Assembly (NCBI GenBank): GCA_964371035.1
Contig: CAYJLG010000005.1
Location: 31,528 to 95,527, forward strand
From: UBA1535 sp964371035
Lineage (GTDB): Bacteria; Bacillota; Clostridia; Tissierellales; Sedimentibacteraceae
Reading direction: 5' to 3'
DNA: 64,000 nucleotides
The translations under genes were made by a program, and so were the position numbers. This document shows, piece by piece, positions 19,162-28,760 of this stretch. Below the pieces are notes generated by a model. The model was not told the DNA's origin. It ran no database searches and saw only the letters and a program-made list of their open reading frames with translations. Each line of letters opens with the position of its first letter. The stretch's first letter is position 1.

Positions 19162-19205
19162 AAAAGATTTGCACCTCCTTAAATTGCAATAAAATCATCT
19201 CTGTG

Positions 19206-19952
19206 TCAGATATTAAAAGTGAGTACTAATGTTCTAAATAATAGTGACCAACCATCGACTAAAACAAATAGCGCTATCTTGAATGGCAATGATATCATTA
19301 CCGGTGGTAACATCATCATACCCATAGACATAAGTACAGTAGACACTATTGTATCAACAATCAAGAAAGGTATGAAAATTATAAATCCTATAATAAATGC
19401 TCTTCTCAACTCGCTAGTCATAAATGCAGGAATGATTACTGTCAATGGTAATTCTTCAACTTCTTGATTTTCTAAAACTTCATAACTTTGAGATAGAGAA
19501 ATGAACATATCTAGTTCTGATCTACCCGTTTGAGAAATCATAAAACTTTTTATTGGAACTATCATTCTATCATAAAATTCTTCTTGAGATATCTCTTCAT
19601 TGACATACGGTTGATAAGCTGTTACATTTAGTTCATCAATTACAGGTGACATGATAAACAAAGTTAAAAACAATGCAATTCCTAATAACACTTGATTAGG
19701 TGGGGTTTGCTGTATCCCCATTGCATTTCGCAAAAATGATAATACTATGACTATTCTTGTGAAAGAAGTCATCATTATCACAATTGAAGGTAACAGTGCT
19801 AATATCGTAAGAAGCATGATAATTTCTAAAGCATCACTCTGTGATCCATTGATATCAACATCTACAAAGTTACTCGCAAATGCGTCAATGTCCAAAAAAA
19901 AGATTAGTCCAAACGCAATAAGCATAACTCTTAAGCTAAATTTATTCTTCAT
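19206..19952 (-). CDS. fliP: Flagellar export membrane protein FliP
   Basis: 248 residues from ATG 19952; the open frame extends further upstream inside fliO, but the ATG-ATG at 19952/19949 gives the usual signal-like hydrophobic start (MMKNKFSLRVMLIAFG). The PSIVIMMTSFTRIVIVLSFLR and NQVLLGIALFLT motifs and the C-terminal membrane helices are typical. It is the core of the FliPQR pore. The start overlaps the fliO end by 11 bp. Confidence 0.95.
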   Translation of the reverse strand: MKNKFSLRVMLIAFGLIFFLDIDAFASNFVDVDINGSQSDALEIIMLLTILALLPSIVIMMTSFTRIVIVLSFLRNAMGIQQTPPNQVLLGIALFLTLFIMSPVIDELNVTAYQPYVNEEISQEEFYDRMIVPIKSFMISQTGRSELDMFISLSQSYEVLENQEVEELPLTVIIPAFMTSELRRAFIIGFIIFIPFLIVDTIVSTVLMSMGMMMLPPVMISLPFKIALFVLVDGWSLLFRTLVLTFNI

Positions 19953-20349
19953 CATCAAACATTTTATTGTCTGCTTTGTCATTATCCGAATTACCTTTCA
20001 TAAATTTGGAAGTAATCTTACTCTTTAGTAAGTTGTCTTTTAAGACTTCACTAAATTTAATGCTTTCGTTTTGAACATCTGTCATCTCATCAATAATTAA
20101 ATTATCCAATTTTTTAACAAGTGAAATATTATTATCCGAAACACTCAACAACAGCTTTTCTTCGCCCACATCAACTATCAATAAAAATTTATTTTGAGTA
20201 ATAGCTACTCTGTCAATAACTTTGATATACTTTGAGTTTGAAAACGAAGTCATTTTTTTTGATAATACCTTTAAAAAATAATATGTTAAAAAAAGTACGA
20301 CTACAATAAGTATAAGTGAAAATATTAGTGAAATTATAGTTTCAATCAA
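19942..20349 (-). CDS. fliO: Flagellar biosynthesis protein FliO
   Basis: 135 residues with one N-terminal membrane helix (about 3-25) and a short cytoplasmic domain (SKYIKVIDRVAITQNKFLLIVDVGEEKLLLSVSD pattern, about residues 40-75). FliO stabilises FliP during assembly. It is identified from this FliO core and from its place before fliP. The acidic tail ends in the overlap with fliP. Confidence 0.9.
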   Translation of the reverse strand: MIETIISLIFSLILIVVVLFLTYYFLKVLSKKMTSFSNSKYIKVIDRVAITQNKFLLIVDVGEEKLLLSVSDNNISLVKKLDNLIIDEMTDVQNESIKFSEVLKDNLLKSKITSKFMKGNSDNDKADNKMFDDEE

Positions 20350-20375
20350 ATTATTATCTATAATAACACCTCTTT

Positions 20376-20738
20376 TTAACCTAATACTGTAGCAACAGTT
20401 TTTACTATTCTTTCTGCCTTGAATGGCTTAACAATAAAATCTTTTGCACCTGATTTAATAGCTTCAACTACCATTGCTTCTTGTCCCATTGCAGAACACA
20501 TAACAATTTTTGCTGCACTATCTATAGCTTTTATTTCTTTTAGCGCTTGTAAACCATCTTTGTTAGGCATAGTTATATCCATAATAACAAGATCTGGTTT
20601 TTCTTGTTTATACATATTTACAGCTATTTCACCATCTGCAGCTTCAATCAAATTTTCATATCCATTTTTCTTAAGTGTATCCTTTATCATCATTCTCATA
20701 AATGCTGCATCATCAACAACTAAAATTTTATCACTCAT
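20376..20738 (-). CDS. cheY: Chemotaxis response regulator CheY
   Basis: 120 residues, a single receiver domain. Acidic pair Asp9-Asp10, phospho-acceptor Asp54 in VIMDITMP, the Ser switch in CSAMG and the conserved Lys in VKPF are all in place. Phosphorylated by CheA (cheA at 1-1560), it acts on the FliM/FliY switch encoded just upstream. AGGATTAAA precedes the start. Confidence 0.96.
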   Translation of the reverse strand: MSDKILVVDDAAFMRMMIKDTLKKNGYENLIEAADGEIAVNMYKQEKPDLVIMDITMPNKDGLQALKEIKAIDSAAKIVMCSAMGQEAMVVEAIKSGAKDFIVKPFKAERIVKTVATVLG

Positions 20739-20808
20739 TTTAATCCTCCAAATAATTAATAATCTAAATTGATTACATTAATAAAAATATCTTTTAGTCT
20801 TAAATATA

Positions 20809-22128
20809 TCAAGTAGTTAATTTAACTAATTCTTCTTTTTTAAGAATTTCTGTAACTCTGACTCCAAAGTTATCATTAACAACAACTACATCGCCTTTTG
20901 CTATTGTCTGACCATTGATTATAATATCAACATGTGCGCCAGCTTGTTTGTCAAGTTCTACTACAGTTCCCTGTGAAAATTCGAGAATTTCTTTTATTTT
21001 TCTTTTCGTTCGACCAATTTCTACTGTTATTTGCAAAGGAACAGACATTATCAACCCAAGATTAGTTTTCTGTTCTTCAGATAAGTTTTCTTCCTCCTCA
21101 TCAAAACTCTCGTATTCCATTGGAGCTACGTTTACAGGAGCTGCAAACCTCTGTTGTTTCTTTGGTGCAGGTCTTCTTCTTACAGGTGGTTCATAGTAAT
21201 CATCTTCATCTTCTTCATCTTCATACTCATACTCTTCTTCATAGACTGGTCTTCTCTTCTTTTTAGGTCTATGATTCGCCATTTCCAAGCGTTGAGTTTC
21301 ATAGTCTTCGTCAATAGCTTTTTGTCTTGCTGGCTCTGTTTTTTCAGGTGCAGACTCTGCTACTTCTTTAGTTTCTCTCAATAATGCCTCTATCTCTTCA
21401 GGTGACATATTACCTCCCTCCGAATTGCCTGTAGAAGAATTTTGATCTTTAACTTCTGGCAATTCAGCACTAGCGCTAGTGTTATTTGATATTATTTCGC
21501 CATTATCTCCCATATCCATTCCTGTACCCTTTAAAAACATATTTACCAACTCTTTTGCAAGTGCAATTGGAAAAATATTAATAAACTCACTGTCAATCAA
21601 CTCATCTATTTTTAAATTGAATTTAACTTTTACTAAAGTTTCAGAATCAGCAAAATATCTTCCCATGAAGTCATTTCTATCTATAATTTCATACGCTACT
21701 GGCGTAGAAATATCTACAGATTGGTTTATAAAATCTGCCATTGCAGTAGCTGCTGAACCCATCATCTGATTCATTACTTCACTAACAGCACTCATCGCTA
21801 TTTCGTCAAGTTCAAATTCCTCATCAGGAATTTCCGTGCCCATTAGAATTTCAAGGATTGTTTTAATATCAGATTTTTTTAATACTAAAATATTATTTCC
21901 TTTAATTCCTTTAGTGTACTTAATTTCAACTCCAACTGCAGGTTCAAGTTCCTTAAACTCTAAATCCTGAGCTGAAAGCACTTCTACAAATGGTACTGTT
22001 ATATCAACTCGTCTGCTAAACAAAGATGAAAGAGAAGTTGCAGAAGAGCCAAGGCTTATATTCATAACTTCGCCAATAACATCTTTTTCCATATCATTTA
22101 ATAATGTTGTATTCAAAGTTTCTTCCAT
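20809..22128 (-). CDS. fliY: Flagellar switch phosphatase FliY (FliN-type C-terminus)
   Basis: 439 residues. The N-terminal CheC-like domain has two phosphatase motifs (DVIGEVMN near 15-22 and SAVSEVMN near 110-117). A long charged linker (about 230-345) holds blocks of Lys/Arg and Glu/Asp. The C-terminal SpoA/FliN domain (about 350-437; MSVPLQITVEIGRTKRKIKE, GTVVELDK) builds the switch ring. FliY of this type both forms the C-ring and dephosphorylates CheY-P. Confidence 0.94.
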   Translation of the reverse strand: MEETLNTTLLNDMEKDVIGEVMNISLGSSATSLSSLFSRRVDITVPFVEVLSAQDLEFKELEPAVGVEIKYTKGIKGNNILVLKKSDIKTILEILMGTEIPDEEFELDEIAMSAVSEVMNQMMGSAATAMADFINQSVDISTPVAYEIIDRNDFMGRYFADSETLVKVKFNLKIDELIDSEFINIFPIALAKELVNMFLKGTGMDMGDNGEIISNNTSASAELPEVKDQNSSTGNSEGGNMSPEEIEALLRETKEVAESAPEKTEPARQKAIDEDYETQRLEMANHRPKKKRRPVYEEEYEYEDEEDEDDYYEPPVRRRPAPKKQQRFAAPVNVAPMEYESFDEEEENLSEEQKTNLGLIMSVPLQITVEIGRTKRKIKEILEFSQGTVVELDKQAGAHVDIIINGQTIAKGDVVVVNDNFGVRVTEILKKEELVKLTT

Positions 22129-22149
22129 TTTTTAACCTCATTCCTTGTA

Positions 22150-23175
22150 TTAGTATAAAACTTCATTTATTCTTATAGCATTATTTTTTCTTTTAGCTCC
22201 CCATTTTCCTGAGAACCAAGGCTTGTCATCAACAGTTATCGTCACATCCTCATAAGTTTTATCATCTAATACGATAACATCACCGATTTGTATATTCAAA
22301 ACATCGTGAAGAGATAACATCGTACCACCTAACACACCCGACACATTTAACGCTGACGCCTTTAAAGATCCCATTATTGATTCTTTATCTGCCAAAGCTT
22401 CTTCATCGATTTTCTCTTTTTTGCTCGCAAGTAAAATATCTTCTGATCTTTTAAATATTTGATCTATGGTCATAGTTGGGATACAAATTGTAAATTTATC
22501 AACTAACCCTTTCACTGCCATATCTAGTATTACTAGCAACACGCTGTCATTATAACCTATCGATTGAATAAACCTTGCATTTGTTTCTATTCTGTTGAAT
22601 TCAATCAAGATAGGAACAGTATTTTTCCATGCTTCCTGCATTTTAGTAGTTATTTGCCTTAATAGATTATCTAGTATCGAAAGTTCTATATCTGTAAAAT
22701 CTCTTTCGTAATTAAAATCATCACCATCTCCACCCATTAATTTGTCTATGATTGAGAACGCTAATGTTTTAGATACATTTAATAATACTTGTCCACATGA
22801 TTTTTTTGTATCTGGAAGAACAAAATCTACAACACACATCAGAACAGAATCACTTAATGCGTTATTATACTCATAAAATATACTTTCCTCAACCTGCTTT
22901 ATCTCAGTTTCACAAAACATCCTAAGTACTGCAGATAAATAAGACGACATAATACGAGAATATCCTTCATAAACACTCGTTATAAGCTTTAAATTTTCTC
23001 TAGTTACTTTTTTGGGACTGCTAAAATCATATGATTTTATATCATCATCATAAGAAAACATATCTTCATTGTTTCCATTGCTACCCATTTTGTTAGAATC
23101 AGATGAACTGTCACTACTACTAATCAAATCATTTAGTAGTGCATCTATCTGACTTTGTGATAAAATATCTGCCAT
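22150..23175 (-). CDS. fliM: Flagellar motor switch protein FliM
   Basis: 341 residues. The N-terminal CheY-binding segment ILSQSQIDALLNDL is present, then a Ser/Asp-rich linker, the CheC-like middle domain (about 60-240) and a C-terminal SpoA domain (about 255-335; IQIGDVIVLDDK). It forms the C-ring with FliG and FliY and receives CheY-P. It directly follows motB, with no fliL between. Confidence 0.95.
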   Translation of the reverse strand: MADILSQSQIDALLNDLISSSDSSSDSNKMGSNGNNEDMFSYDDDIKSYDFSSPKKVTRENLKLITSVYEGYSRIMSSYLSAVLRMFCETEIKQVEESIFYEYNNALSDSVLMCVVDFVLPDTKKSCGQVLLNVSKTLAFSIIDKLMGGDGDDFNYERDFTDIELSILDNLLRQITTKMQEAWKNTVPILIEFNRIETNARFIQSIGYNDSVLLVILDMAVKGLVDKFTICIPTMTIDQIFKRSEDILLASKKEKIDEEALADKESIMGSLKASALNVSGVLGGTMLSLHDVLNIQIGDVIVLDDKTYEDVTITVDDKPWFSGKWGAKRKNNAIRINEVLY

Positions 23176-23205
23176 ACACTCGACCTCATTTACACTTTAT
23201 TAAAA

Positions 23206-24054
23206 TTATCGATTATTTAAATTAAATTCTCTAGATTTAAGTATTCCATAAATATAGTCCGCTAATTTAGTATCAGATTCTGGAACTCCTGGTTCCCCAG
23301 TGCTTGAATCTCCATCGCCTGAACCACTTGTAGCAAACGCATCGACTATAAATATTTCAGCTCTTCTGTTTGCAGCCATACCCTCCGGAGTATCATTTGA
23401 TGCAACAGGTTGATGTCTACCATACCCGACTGAAACCATTTTTGCAGGTTCAATTAAATCTTTGCCTTCCATATAAAGCAACACGTTAAGTGCTCTATCG
23501 CTTGACAATATCCTATCATATCCATCATCTTCAGCCGAAAGTATTTCGGCTGTGTGACCTGCCACAATAACATCGCTCACAGCATCTCCTGCTTCATAAA
23601 TACCATCTGTTACAGCATCTAAAATCACTTTGCCTTCTTCTTTTAACACTGAACTATCACCATCAAAAAATACTCCATTGTCAAACGTTAATAATATTCC
23701 AGCTTGTGATTGTTCTATTACTATTTCTGATTCTAGTTGATTTTCTTCTACAAATTCAGACATTTTTTCATAAAGCACATCTAAACTTTCCATATCCTCT
23801 TCTTCAATGATAGGTGTATCCTCTACAGATCCTGGATCTAAAAGTTCCTCGCCAACCTCAGCATCAGGTGGAGCAACAACTACAGAATTACCTTTTGAAA
23901 AAGCTTCAGCAAAAGCAGCATATTTATCTTTATCTAAATTCGAAATTGAAAAAAGTAATATAAAAAACGTAAGCAACAAAGTTACCATATCCGCGTAGGT
24001 ATTAAGCCACGAACCTGCTCCGCCACCACCTTCATCCTTCTTCTTTCTTGGCAT
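23206..24054 (-). CDS. motB: Flagellar stator protein MotB
   Basis: 282 residues. A Gly-rich N-terminus leads into the membrane helix WLNTYADMVTLLLTFFILLF, with the ion-binding Asp at residue 22. A plug/linker follows, then an OmpA-like peptidoglycan-binding domain (about 120-245; VIVAGHTAEIL, DRALNVLLYM, NRRAEIFI). A Gly/Ser-rich stretch near 247-255 precedes the tail. Partner of MotA, 37 bp upstream. Confidence 0.95.
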   Translation of the reverse strand: MPRKKKDEGGGGAGSWLNTYADMVTLLLTFFILLFSISNLDKDKYAAFAEAFSKGNSVVVAPPDAEVGEELLDPGSVEDTPIIEEEDMESLDVLYEKMSEFVEENQLESEIVIEQSQAGILLTFDNGVFFDGDSSVLKEEGKVILDAVTDGIYEAGDAVSDVIVAGHTAEILSAEDDGYDRILSSDRALNVLLYMEGKDLIEPAKMVSVGYGRHQPVASNDTPEGMAANRRAEIFIVDAFATSGSGDGDSSTGEPGVPESDTKLADYIYGILKSREFNLNNR

Positions 24055-24091
24055 ACATTCACCTTCTATCTTTTATTGATTAAACGAGTTA

Positions 24092-24889
24092 TTATTCGTC
24101 AGCACCTTCTGACGCTGAATCTGTACTTTGTCTATCTTTCATAGTCAAGAATGATTTTAGTTTATCTTTAATATATTTTGGGTTTTCTCCTGCTTGGATA
24201 GATAAAATACCTTCCATAATAAGTTCTTTAACAACCATCTCTTCTTCATGCTTAGCTTTAAGCTTAGAGCCTATAGGCGCAAATATTATATTCGCCATAA
24301 GCGTTCCGTAGAACGTTGTTATAAGTGCTACCGCCATACCTTTAGTAAGTGCTGTAGCATCATTTGGATCAAGATCTGCAAGCATGTTTATAAGACCTAT
24401 AAGAGTACCTATCATACCAAAACCTGGAGAAAGAGCTTCTCCTCTTTCGTAAAGTTTCCAAACTACAGAATGTCTAGCTTCAATACACCCTATTTCATTA
24501 GAAATTTGCTCGCGAACTTTAGACGCTTCTAATGCATCTATGATTAACATTACACAATATTTCAAAAAAGGATCATCAATTTCAATCTGATCTACTTTTT
24601 CTTCTAGGGCCAATAATCCTTTAACTCTTGCCTCTTGTGCTAAATCAACAAGCACTTCAATGTATTGATTCATACTTGTCTTTTGTTTTCTTGATGCTAT
24701 CATAACATGTTTCGGAAGAGCTAAGAACGTCTTCATCGGCACTGACATAAACAATACAGCAATCGTACCACCCACGGTAATATAAATACTACTTGCGTCG
24801 ACGAAACTATCAATTACACCACCGGTAGTTATCCCGAATAAAATTAATCCTAGTGCCGTTATCAATCCGGCTATTAACGTAAAATCCAT
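24092..24889 (-). CDS. motA: Flagellar stator protein MotA
   Basis: 265 residues from ATG 24889 (GAGGTG 4 nt upstream); the open frame continues five codons into flbD but the ribosome site fixes this start. It has four membrane helices with the cytoplasmic loop carrying the charged torque residues (about 80-150) and the PGFGMIGTLIGLINMLA helix. Forms the ion-conducting stator with MotB. It nearly abuts the flbD stop (1 bp). Confidence 0.95.
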   Translation of the reverse strand: MDFTLIAGLITALGLILFGITTGGVIDSFVDASSIYITVGGTIAVLFMSVPMKTFLALPKHVMIASRKQKTSMNQYIEVLVDLAQEARVKGLLALEEKVDQIEIDDPFLKYCVMLIIDALEASKVREQISNEIGCIEARHSVVWKLYERGEALSPGFGMIGTLIGLINMLADLDPNDATALTKGMAVALITTFYGTLMANIIFAPIGSKLKAKHEEEMVVKELIMEGILSIQAGENPKYIKDKLKSFLTMKDRQSTDSASEGADE

Positions 24890-24890
24890 C

Positions 24891-25097
24891 TTACACCTCG
24901 TCAATCCTTATTTGATTACTAAAAATTTTTCGATTGTACTCAATAATTTTGCTTACAATTTCACTACTAGATTGTGTTACTAAATAATACCTACCATTAG
25001 AAAGTGATACCTTTGACTCTGGTATGTTTTCTATTAATTCTATAAGATTAGAATTAAGAACTACTTCTTCTCCATTAAGCTTATTTAATATTATCAT
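24891..25097 (-). CDS. flbD: FlbD-family flagellar protein (SwrD)
   Basis: 68 residues beginning MIILNKLNGEEVVLNSNLIE, from ATG 25097 after GAGGGG; the 12 upstream codons are not used. FlbD/SwrD proteins are small and lie between flgE and motA in Firmicute operons; in Bacillus SwrD boosts motor power. This is a direct family match by sequence and position. Confidence 0.9.
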   Translation of the reverse strand: MIILNKLNGEEVVLNSNLIELIENIPESKVSLSNGRYYLVTQSSSEIVSKIIEYNRKIFSNQIRIDEV

Positions 25098-25287
25098 ATT
25101 TTCCCCTCGTTGTAAGTTAAAATTTTGATACAAATAATTTGTTAAATTTCAATAAATCCATATATTTAGCTCAATTTATTAAATAAAACAAAATATAAAT
25201 CATTAATTATTTTCATTTAATTACTTATATTTTACTTTATTTAAGAGTTTAACACAACACGTATTTTAAGCAAATAGCAATTTAAAA

Positions 25288-25324
25288 TAGAGGCGATCAA
25301 ATGACGACATTAAAATCGCCTCTA
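25288..25324 (-). terminator. Hairpin between flgE and flbD (attenuator or weak terminator)
   Basis: A perfect 10-bp stem TAGAGGCGAT/ATCGCCTCTA with a 17-nt loop lies 12 bp past the flgE stop in the only sizeable gap of the operon (239 bp). On the minus strand the stem is followed by TTTTAAATT, a poor U tract, so it may reduce rather than stop transcription, or act as an RNA-stability element. The rest of the gap is AT-rich with nothing else seen. Confidence 0.6.
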
Positions 25325-25336
25325 AAAATTATTTAA

Positions 25337-26224
25337 TTATCTCTTCAAGTTTACAAGTTCTTCAAGCATAGAGTCTACTGTAGTTATGATTCTTGAGTTC
25401 GCCTGATATCCTCTTTGCGTGATAATCATCGAAGTAAATTCTGATGCAAGGTCTACGCCAGACATTTCAAGAGCTCCCGATACAAGTCCACCAACTCCAT
25501 TTTCTCCCGCTTCATTAAAAAGTACTTCTCCTGTATTCGCTTCTGCTCTGTAATATGATCCGCCTATCATAGTCAAGCCTTCCGGATTAGATACTTCCGC
25601 TACAGCCAATCTAGCTAAAGTTATGATCTCATTGTTTGCATTAAGTCCTGTCACGACACCATCTTGACCTATAGATATAGATGTGTATGAAGAAAAATTA
25701 GCTACCGTAAGTTCTACCATATTGGCCTCGTCTATCTCTCCCGGCGTAGTAGCTGCCGGAAATGGACTTGTCGGTGCCGCAGGATTTGGAACCGTAGCCA
25801 TCATTCCATATACTCCATTGCCCGATACATCAACAAGTCTGAAGGTAGTTTGATCAGTTGCATCCGGAACAAATGAGAATGCACCGTTTCTTGTAAGCAT
25901 CTCTCCGTCTGTCGTAGATGGGTCATTTACTACAAAATATCCTTCTCCGTCTATGTATAAATCAAGCGCTCTGTCTGTAGACATAAATCCTGTTGGCTGA
26001 TGCATAACATCAACAGAACCTACCTGCGAACCATAACCTAACTGCAACGCATTTGTTCCTGAGTTAGAAGACGGTCTTATAGTTTGATAGTACATGTCTT
26101 GAAATGTTGCTCTTTGTGTTTTATAAGCATATGTGTTTACATTCGCTATATTATTACCTATTACATCCATTTGTGTTTGATGTGTTTTTAATCCGGAAAC
26201 TCCCGAATAAAGTGATCTCATCAT
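25337..26224 (-). CDS. flgE: Flagellar hook protein FlgE
   Basis: 295 residues, short for FlgE (often 400 or more), so the exposed variable domain is reduced. N-terminal rod motif SLYSGVSGLKTHQTQMDVIG and NIANVNTYAYKTQ, and C-terminal EMSGVDLASEFTSMIITQRG are typical of hook/rod axial proteins. Identity as hook protein rests on position after flgD and the TIGR02530-like gene. AGGAGAG precedes tandem ATGs (26224, 26221). Confidence 0.88.
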   Translation of the reverse strand: MMRSLYSGVSGLKTHQTQMDVIGNNIANVNTYAYKTQRATFQDMYYQTIRPSSNSGTNALQLGYGSQVGSVDVMHQPTGFMSTDRALDLYIDGEGYFVVNDPSTTDGEMLTRNGAFSFVPDATDQTTFRLVDVSGNGVYGMMATVPNPAAPTSPFPAATTPGEIDEANMVELTVANFSSYTSISIGQDGVVTGLNANNEIITLARLAVAEVSNPEGLTMIGGSYYRAEANTGEVLFNEAGENGVGGLVSGALEMSGVDLASEFTSMIITQRGYQANSRIITTVDSMLEELVNLKR

Positions 26225-26307
26225 AGTGATTTACTCTCCTTTTTAATAAGGGTAGCTGTGTGTGCTTATCAAGAATTCAAAGCACTAAACCTCCGTAAAC
26301 GGACCGG

Positions 26308-26694
26308 CTATTTGATCACAGCTCCGTCAATATTTGTAAATACATTTTCTTTTAAATCTTCATTATTTACAGCTGTAACAACTTTGTTGCTAAGTGTATT
26401 TAATATAAACGCTGTTGAATCTATCATTACCAACACATTTTTCATTCCTTTATCTTTAGCTTGTACTAAAGCTTCATTCAGTTTGCCAGTAGTAGTTTCA
26501 TTTACATCTATATTTCTTTGTTCTATTCTCTCAGTAGCATGCTTCGAGAAAGATACGGTATTTTCTTGGCATTTTTCCGCTAACAGATCTTTAAACATAC
26601 TTCCTTGTTTGTTTAAGTTCTGCTTATTTATGGAGTTTACGCCTAAATTGCCGTTGATGTTACTTATATTCCTTATAAAATTAACATCAGTCAT
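26308..26694 (-). CDS. Flagellar operon protein, TIGR02530-like
   Basis: 128 residues with the family pattern VSFSKHATERIEQRNID, then LNEALVQAKDKGMKNVLVMI and AFILNTLSNKVVTAV. Small proteins of this kind occur between flgD and flgE in Firmicute fla operons; their role is not well defined, though hook assembly is suggested by position. A strong AAAGGTGGTGGAG ribosome site precedes ATG 26694. Confidence 0.85.
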   Translation of the reverse strand: MTDVNFIRNISNINGNLGVNSINKQNLNKQGSMFKDLLAEKCQENTVSFSKHATERIEQRNIDVNETTTGKLNEALVQAKDKGMKNVLVMIDSTAFILNTLSNKVVTAVNNEDLKENVFTNIDGAVIK

Positions 26695-26723
26695 AACTCC
26701 ACCACCTTTACAAAATTAATTTT

Positions 26724-27401
26724 TTATGGCGTTTCTTCCGTTGTAGTGTCTTCAGGAACAGTTTCTTCCGCCTCAACATCTTCAGGAATTACCTCTATAA
26801 CACTCGAATAACTGTACTCTTTTCCGTTGATTACAAGTTTTGGCTCATCGCTTTCTCCTGTCAATACAACTTTTTCCACAACTCCTTCAATTCGCATTTC
26901 TGTGCCGTCTTCAGCTGTATCCGATACAGCTACATTTTTTCCTATAAGCGCTGTCATCTGGCTGAGCGAAGATTCTGAGGATTCGGTATTTGTAGCGACT
27001 ATTTCCATAACATTGGAATAAGTATACTCTTTTCCGTTAATCACAAGCGTCGGATCATCTCCCGCAAGTATGACTCTGTCTACTTCACCTTCTATGTACT
27101 TTAAAACATTGTTTGCATCAAATTCGGCAACTATTACAGTTTTTCCAATTAAATCAGTAGATTGACTCAAATTCGTCATCTTTGCCATAGAGTCCATAGC
27201 TTGTAATGAAGAAAATTGTGCAAGTTGAGCGATAAATTCCGTGTCTGACGAAGGATTCATCATGTCTTGGTTTGCAAGCTGTGCTGCCAAAAGTTGCAAA
27301 AACTCATCCATACCAAGCGTACTATCCGATTCTGCCGTTTTTGCAGCAGCATCTGTGCCTGTATAATGCGGTGATACTGTTGAATAAGCATTAATTTCCA
27401 T
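26724..27401 (-). CDS. flgD: Flagellar hook-capping protein FlgD
   Basis: 225 residues. The conserved FlgD N-terminal motif LGMDEFLQLLAAQLANQD and the SSDTEFIAQLAQFSSLQAMD segment are clear. Two similar SH3-like segments, each with LVINGKEYTYSNV or LVINGKEYSYSSV, lie at about residues 95-145 and 160-205, an internal duplication. The tail is Glu/Thr-rich. FlgD caps the growing hook; it is followed by the TIGR02530-like gene and flgE. Confidence 0.93.
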   Translation of the reverse strand: MEINAYSTVSPHYTGTDAAAKTAESDSTLGMDEFLQLLAAQLANQDMMNPSSDTEFIAQLAQFSSLQAMDSMAKMTNLSQSTDLIGKTVIVAEFDANNVLKYIEGEVDRVILAGDDPTLVINGKEYTYSNVMEIVATNTESSESSLSQMTALIGKNVAVSDTAEDGTEMRIEGVVEKVVLTGESDEPKLVINGKEYSYSSVIEVIPEDVEAEETVPEDTTTEETP

Positions 27402-27414
27402 TTTTACCTCCTAC

Positions 27415-28710
27415 TTAAATGTAGTTTACAGCATTAAATCTGTAGTCTCTGAGTTGCGCAAGTTCTTTAAAGAAGTCAACTTCTTCTTCAAGCTCTAAAA
27501 TGTTTTGAATCACTCTAGAGTCATTTTCATTTTGTTCATCATCTTTTTCCTGTTGTCCAGAAAAATTTTGATTTCCACCTTCTTGATCGTAGTACTGTTT
27601 CTGTGAATCAACTTCCATCACATCTTTGTTAATCAAACTATTTTCTAGCAAGTTTTTCAAATCACCCATGCTTGACAATATCAATTCATATGCCTTTTGA
27701 TTTGTAGCAAGTATTTCAACCGAAAGACTTCCATTCTCCAAAATCATCTTAACGTCTAGTTTTCCTAATTCTTCAGGGTTTAGTTGCATAGTGAAAACAT
27801 CTTTACCTTCTGATTTTACTAATAACATCTGATCTTTAATCTGGTTAATAATCTGGTTTCTTAGCTCAGCATCTTCCGTATTGACATTTTCTGTTATCGG
27901 TTGGTATTTTACAGTAATCTCATTAACCTTTAACTGATTAGGGTCAGCTATGCCTTCATTGAACTGTTGTGAATTAAGATCGTTTTTTGTCGATTCGCCT
28001 TCAAATGCACCTTCAACCGTTTGTACAATCTGATGTTCGCCTTGAACGACAGTCAAATCAATATTTTCGACATTACCATTATTAAGCAAGTTTGCATTAG
28101 CTTGATTTTCAATCAAAGCATCGTTTGCAACTACCTGATTAGGATTTCTTAAATCATTAGCCATGTTCATTATGTTATCTCTAGCTTGTCTCATTGAATT
28201 TATGCTATCAATGACACCATCAGGCAAATTAGACGGCAAATTCCATGAATTGTTTTCTGCATTTCCAATTTGCACTTGCGACGCTACATGGTTTGTGTTT
28301 TCGCCACTTAAACTATTAAGCAACAGTTGCGCTTCTTCTGATAACATAACATTGTCAGTCGAGTTTCCTTGCAGAAGATTTAACACTGAATCAGTATCTA
28401 AACTATTTCCTTGCAATCCCATCAACAAACTTTCAATATCAGCATCTTGGTCTCCAACATTATAGTCTGATCCAAACATATTCATTAGCATCATCAAAAT
28501 CTGTGAGTTGTCAAGATTGCCTGATTCCAAAAGTTGCTCTACATCTTCAGAATCAAATGAAGAATTATTAGTTTGACCTACACTATTTATTGAACTTTGA
28601 AGCATATCATGAAAATAATTTTTTTCAGCACTAGATGTTGTACTTGTACTGCTAGTAGCTTTATTTGCTACATTTATGGCTTGATTGACATTTGAAACAT
28701 TTACACTCAT
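27415..28710 (-). CDS. fliK: Flagellar hook-length control protein FliK
   Basis: 431 residues from ATG 28710, after the strong site GGAGGTGAGAG; the open frame extends 16 codons upstream without a ribosome site. The Asn/Ser/Gln-rich N-terminal two thirds is typical of the ruler portion. The C-terminal FliK domain (about 305-385) has the MQLNPEELGKLDVKM motif, which meets FlhB to switch export specificity. Confidence 0.92.
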   Translation of the reverse strand: MSVNVSNVNQAINVANKATSSTSTTSSAEKNYFHDMLQSSINSVGQTNNSSFDSEDVEQLLESGNLDNSQILMMLMNMFGSDYNVGDQDADIESLLMGLQGNSLDTDSVLNLLQGNSTDNVMLSEEAQLLLNSLSGENTNHVASQVQIGNAENNSWNLPSNLPDGVIDSINSMRQARDNIMNMANDLRNPNQVVANDALIENQANANLLNNGNVENIDLTVVQGEHQIVQTVEGAFEGESTKNDLNSQQFNEGIADPNQLKVNEITVKYQPITENVNTEDAELRNQIINQIKDQMLLVKSEGKDVFTMQLNPEELGKLDVKMILENGSLSVEILATNQKAYELILSSMGDLKNLLENSLINKDVMEVDSQKQYYDQEGGNQNFSGQQEKDDEQNENDSRVIQNILELEEEVDFFKELAQLRDYRFNAVNYI

Positions 28711-28760
28711 ATCTCTCACCTCCTTCATATAAATTATGATTATATATGTTGAAATCAATG

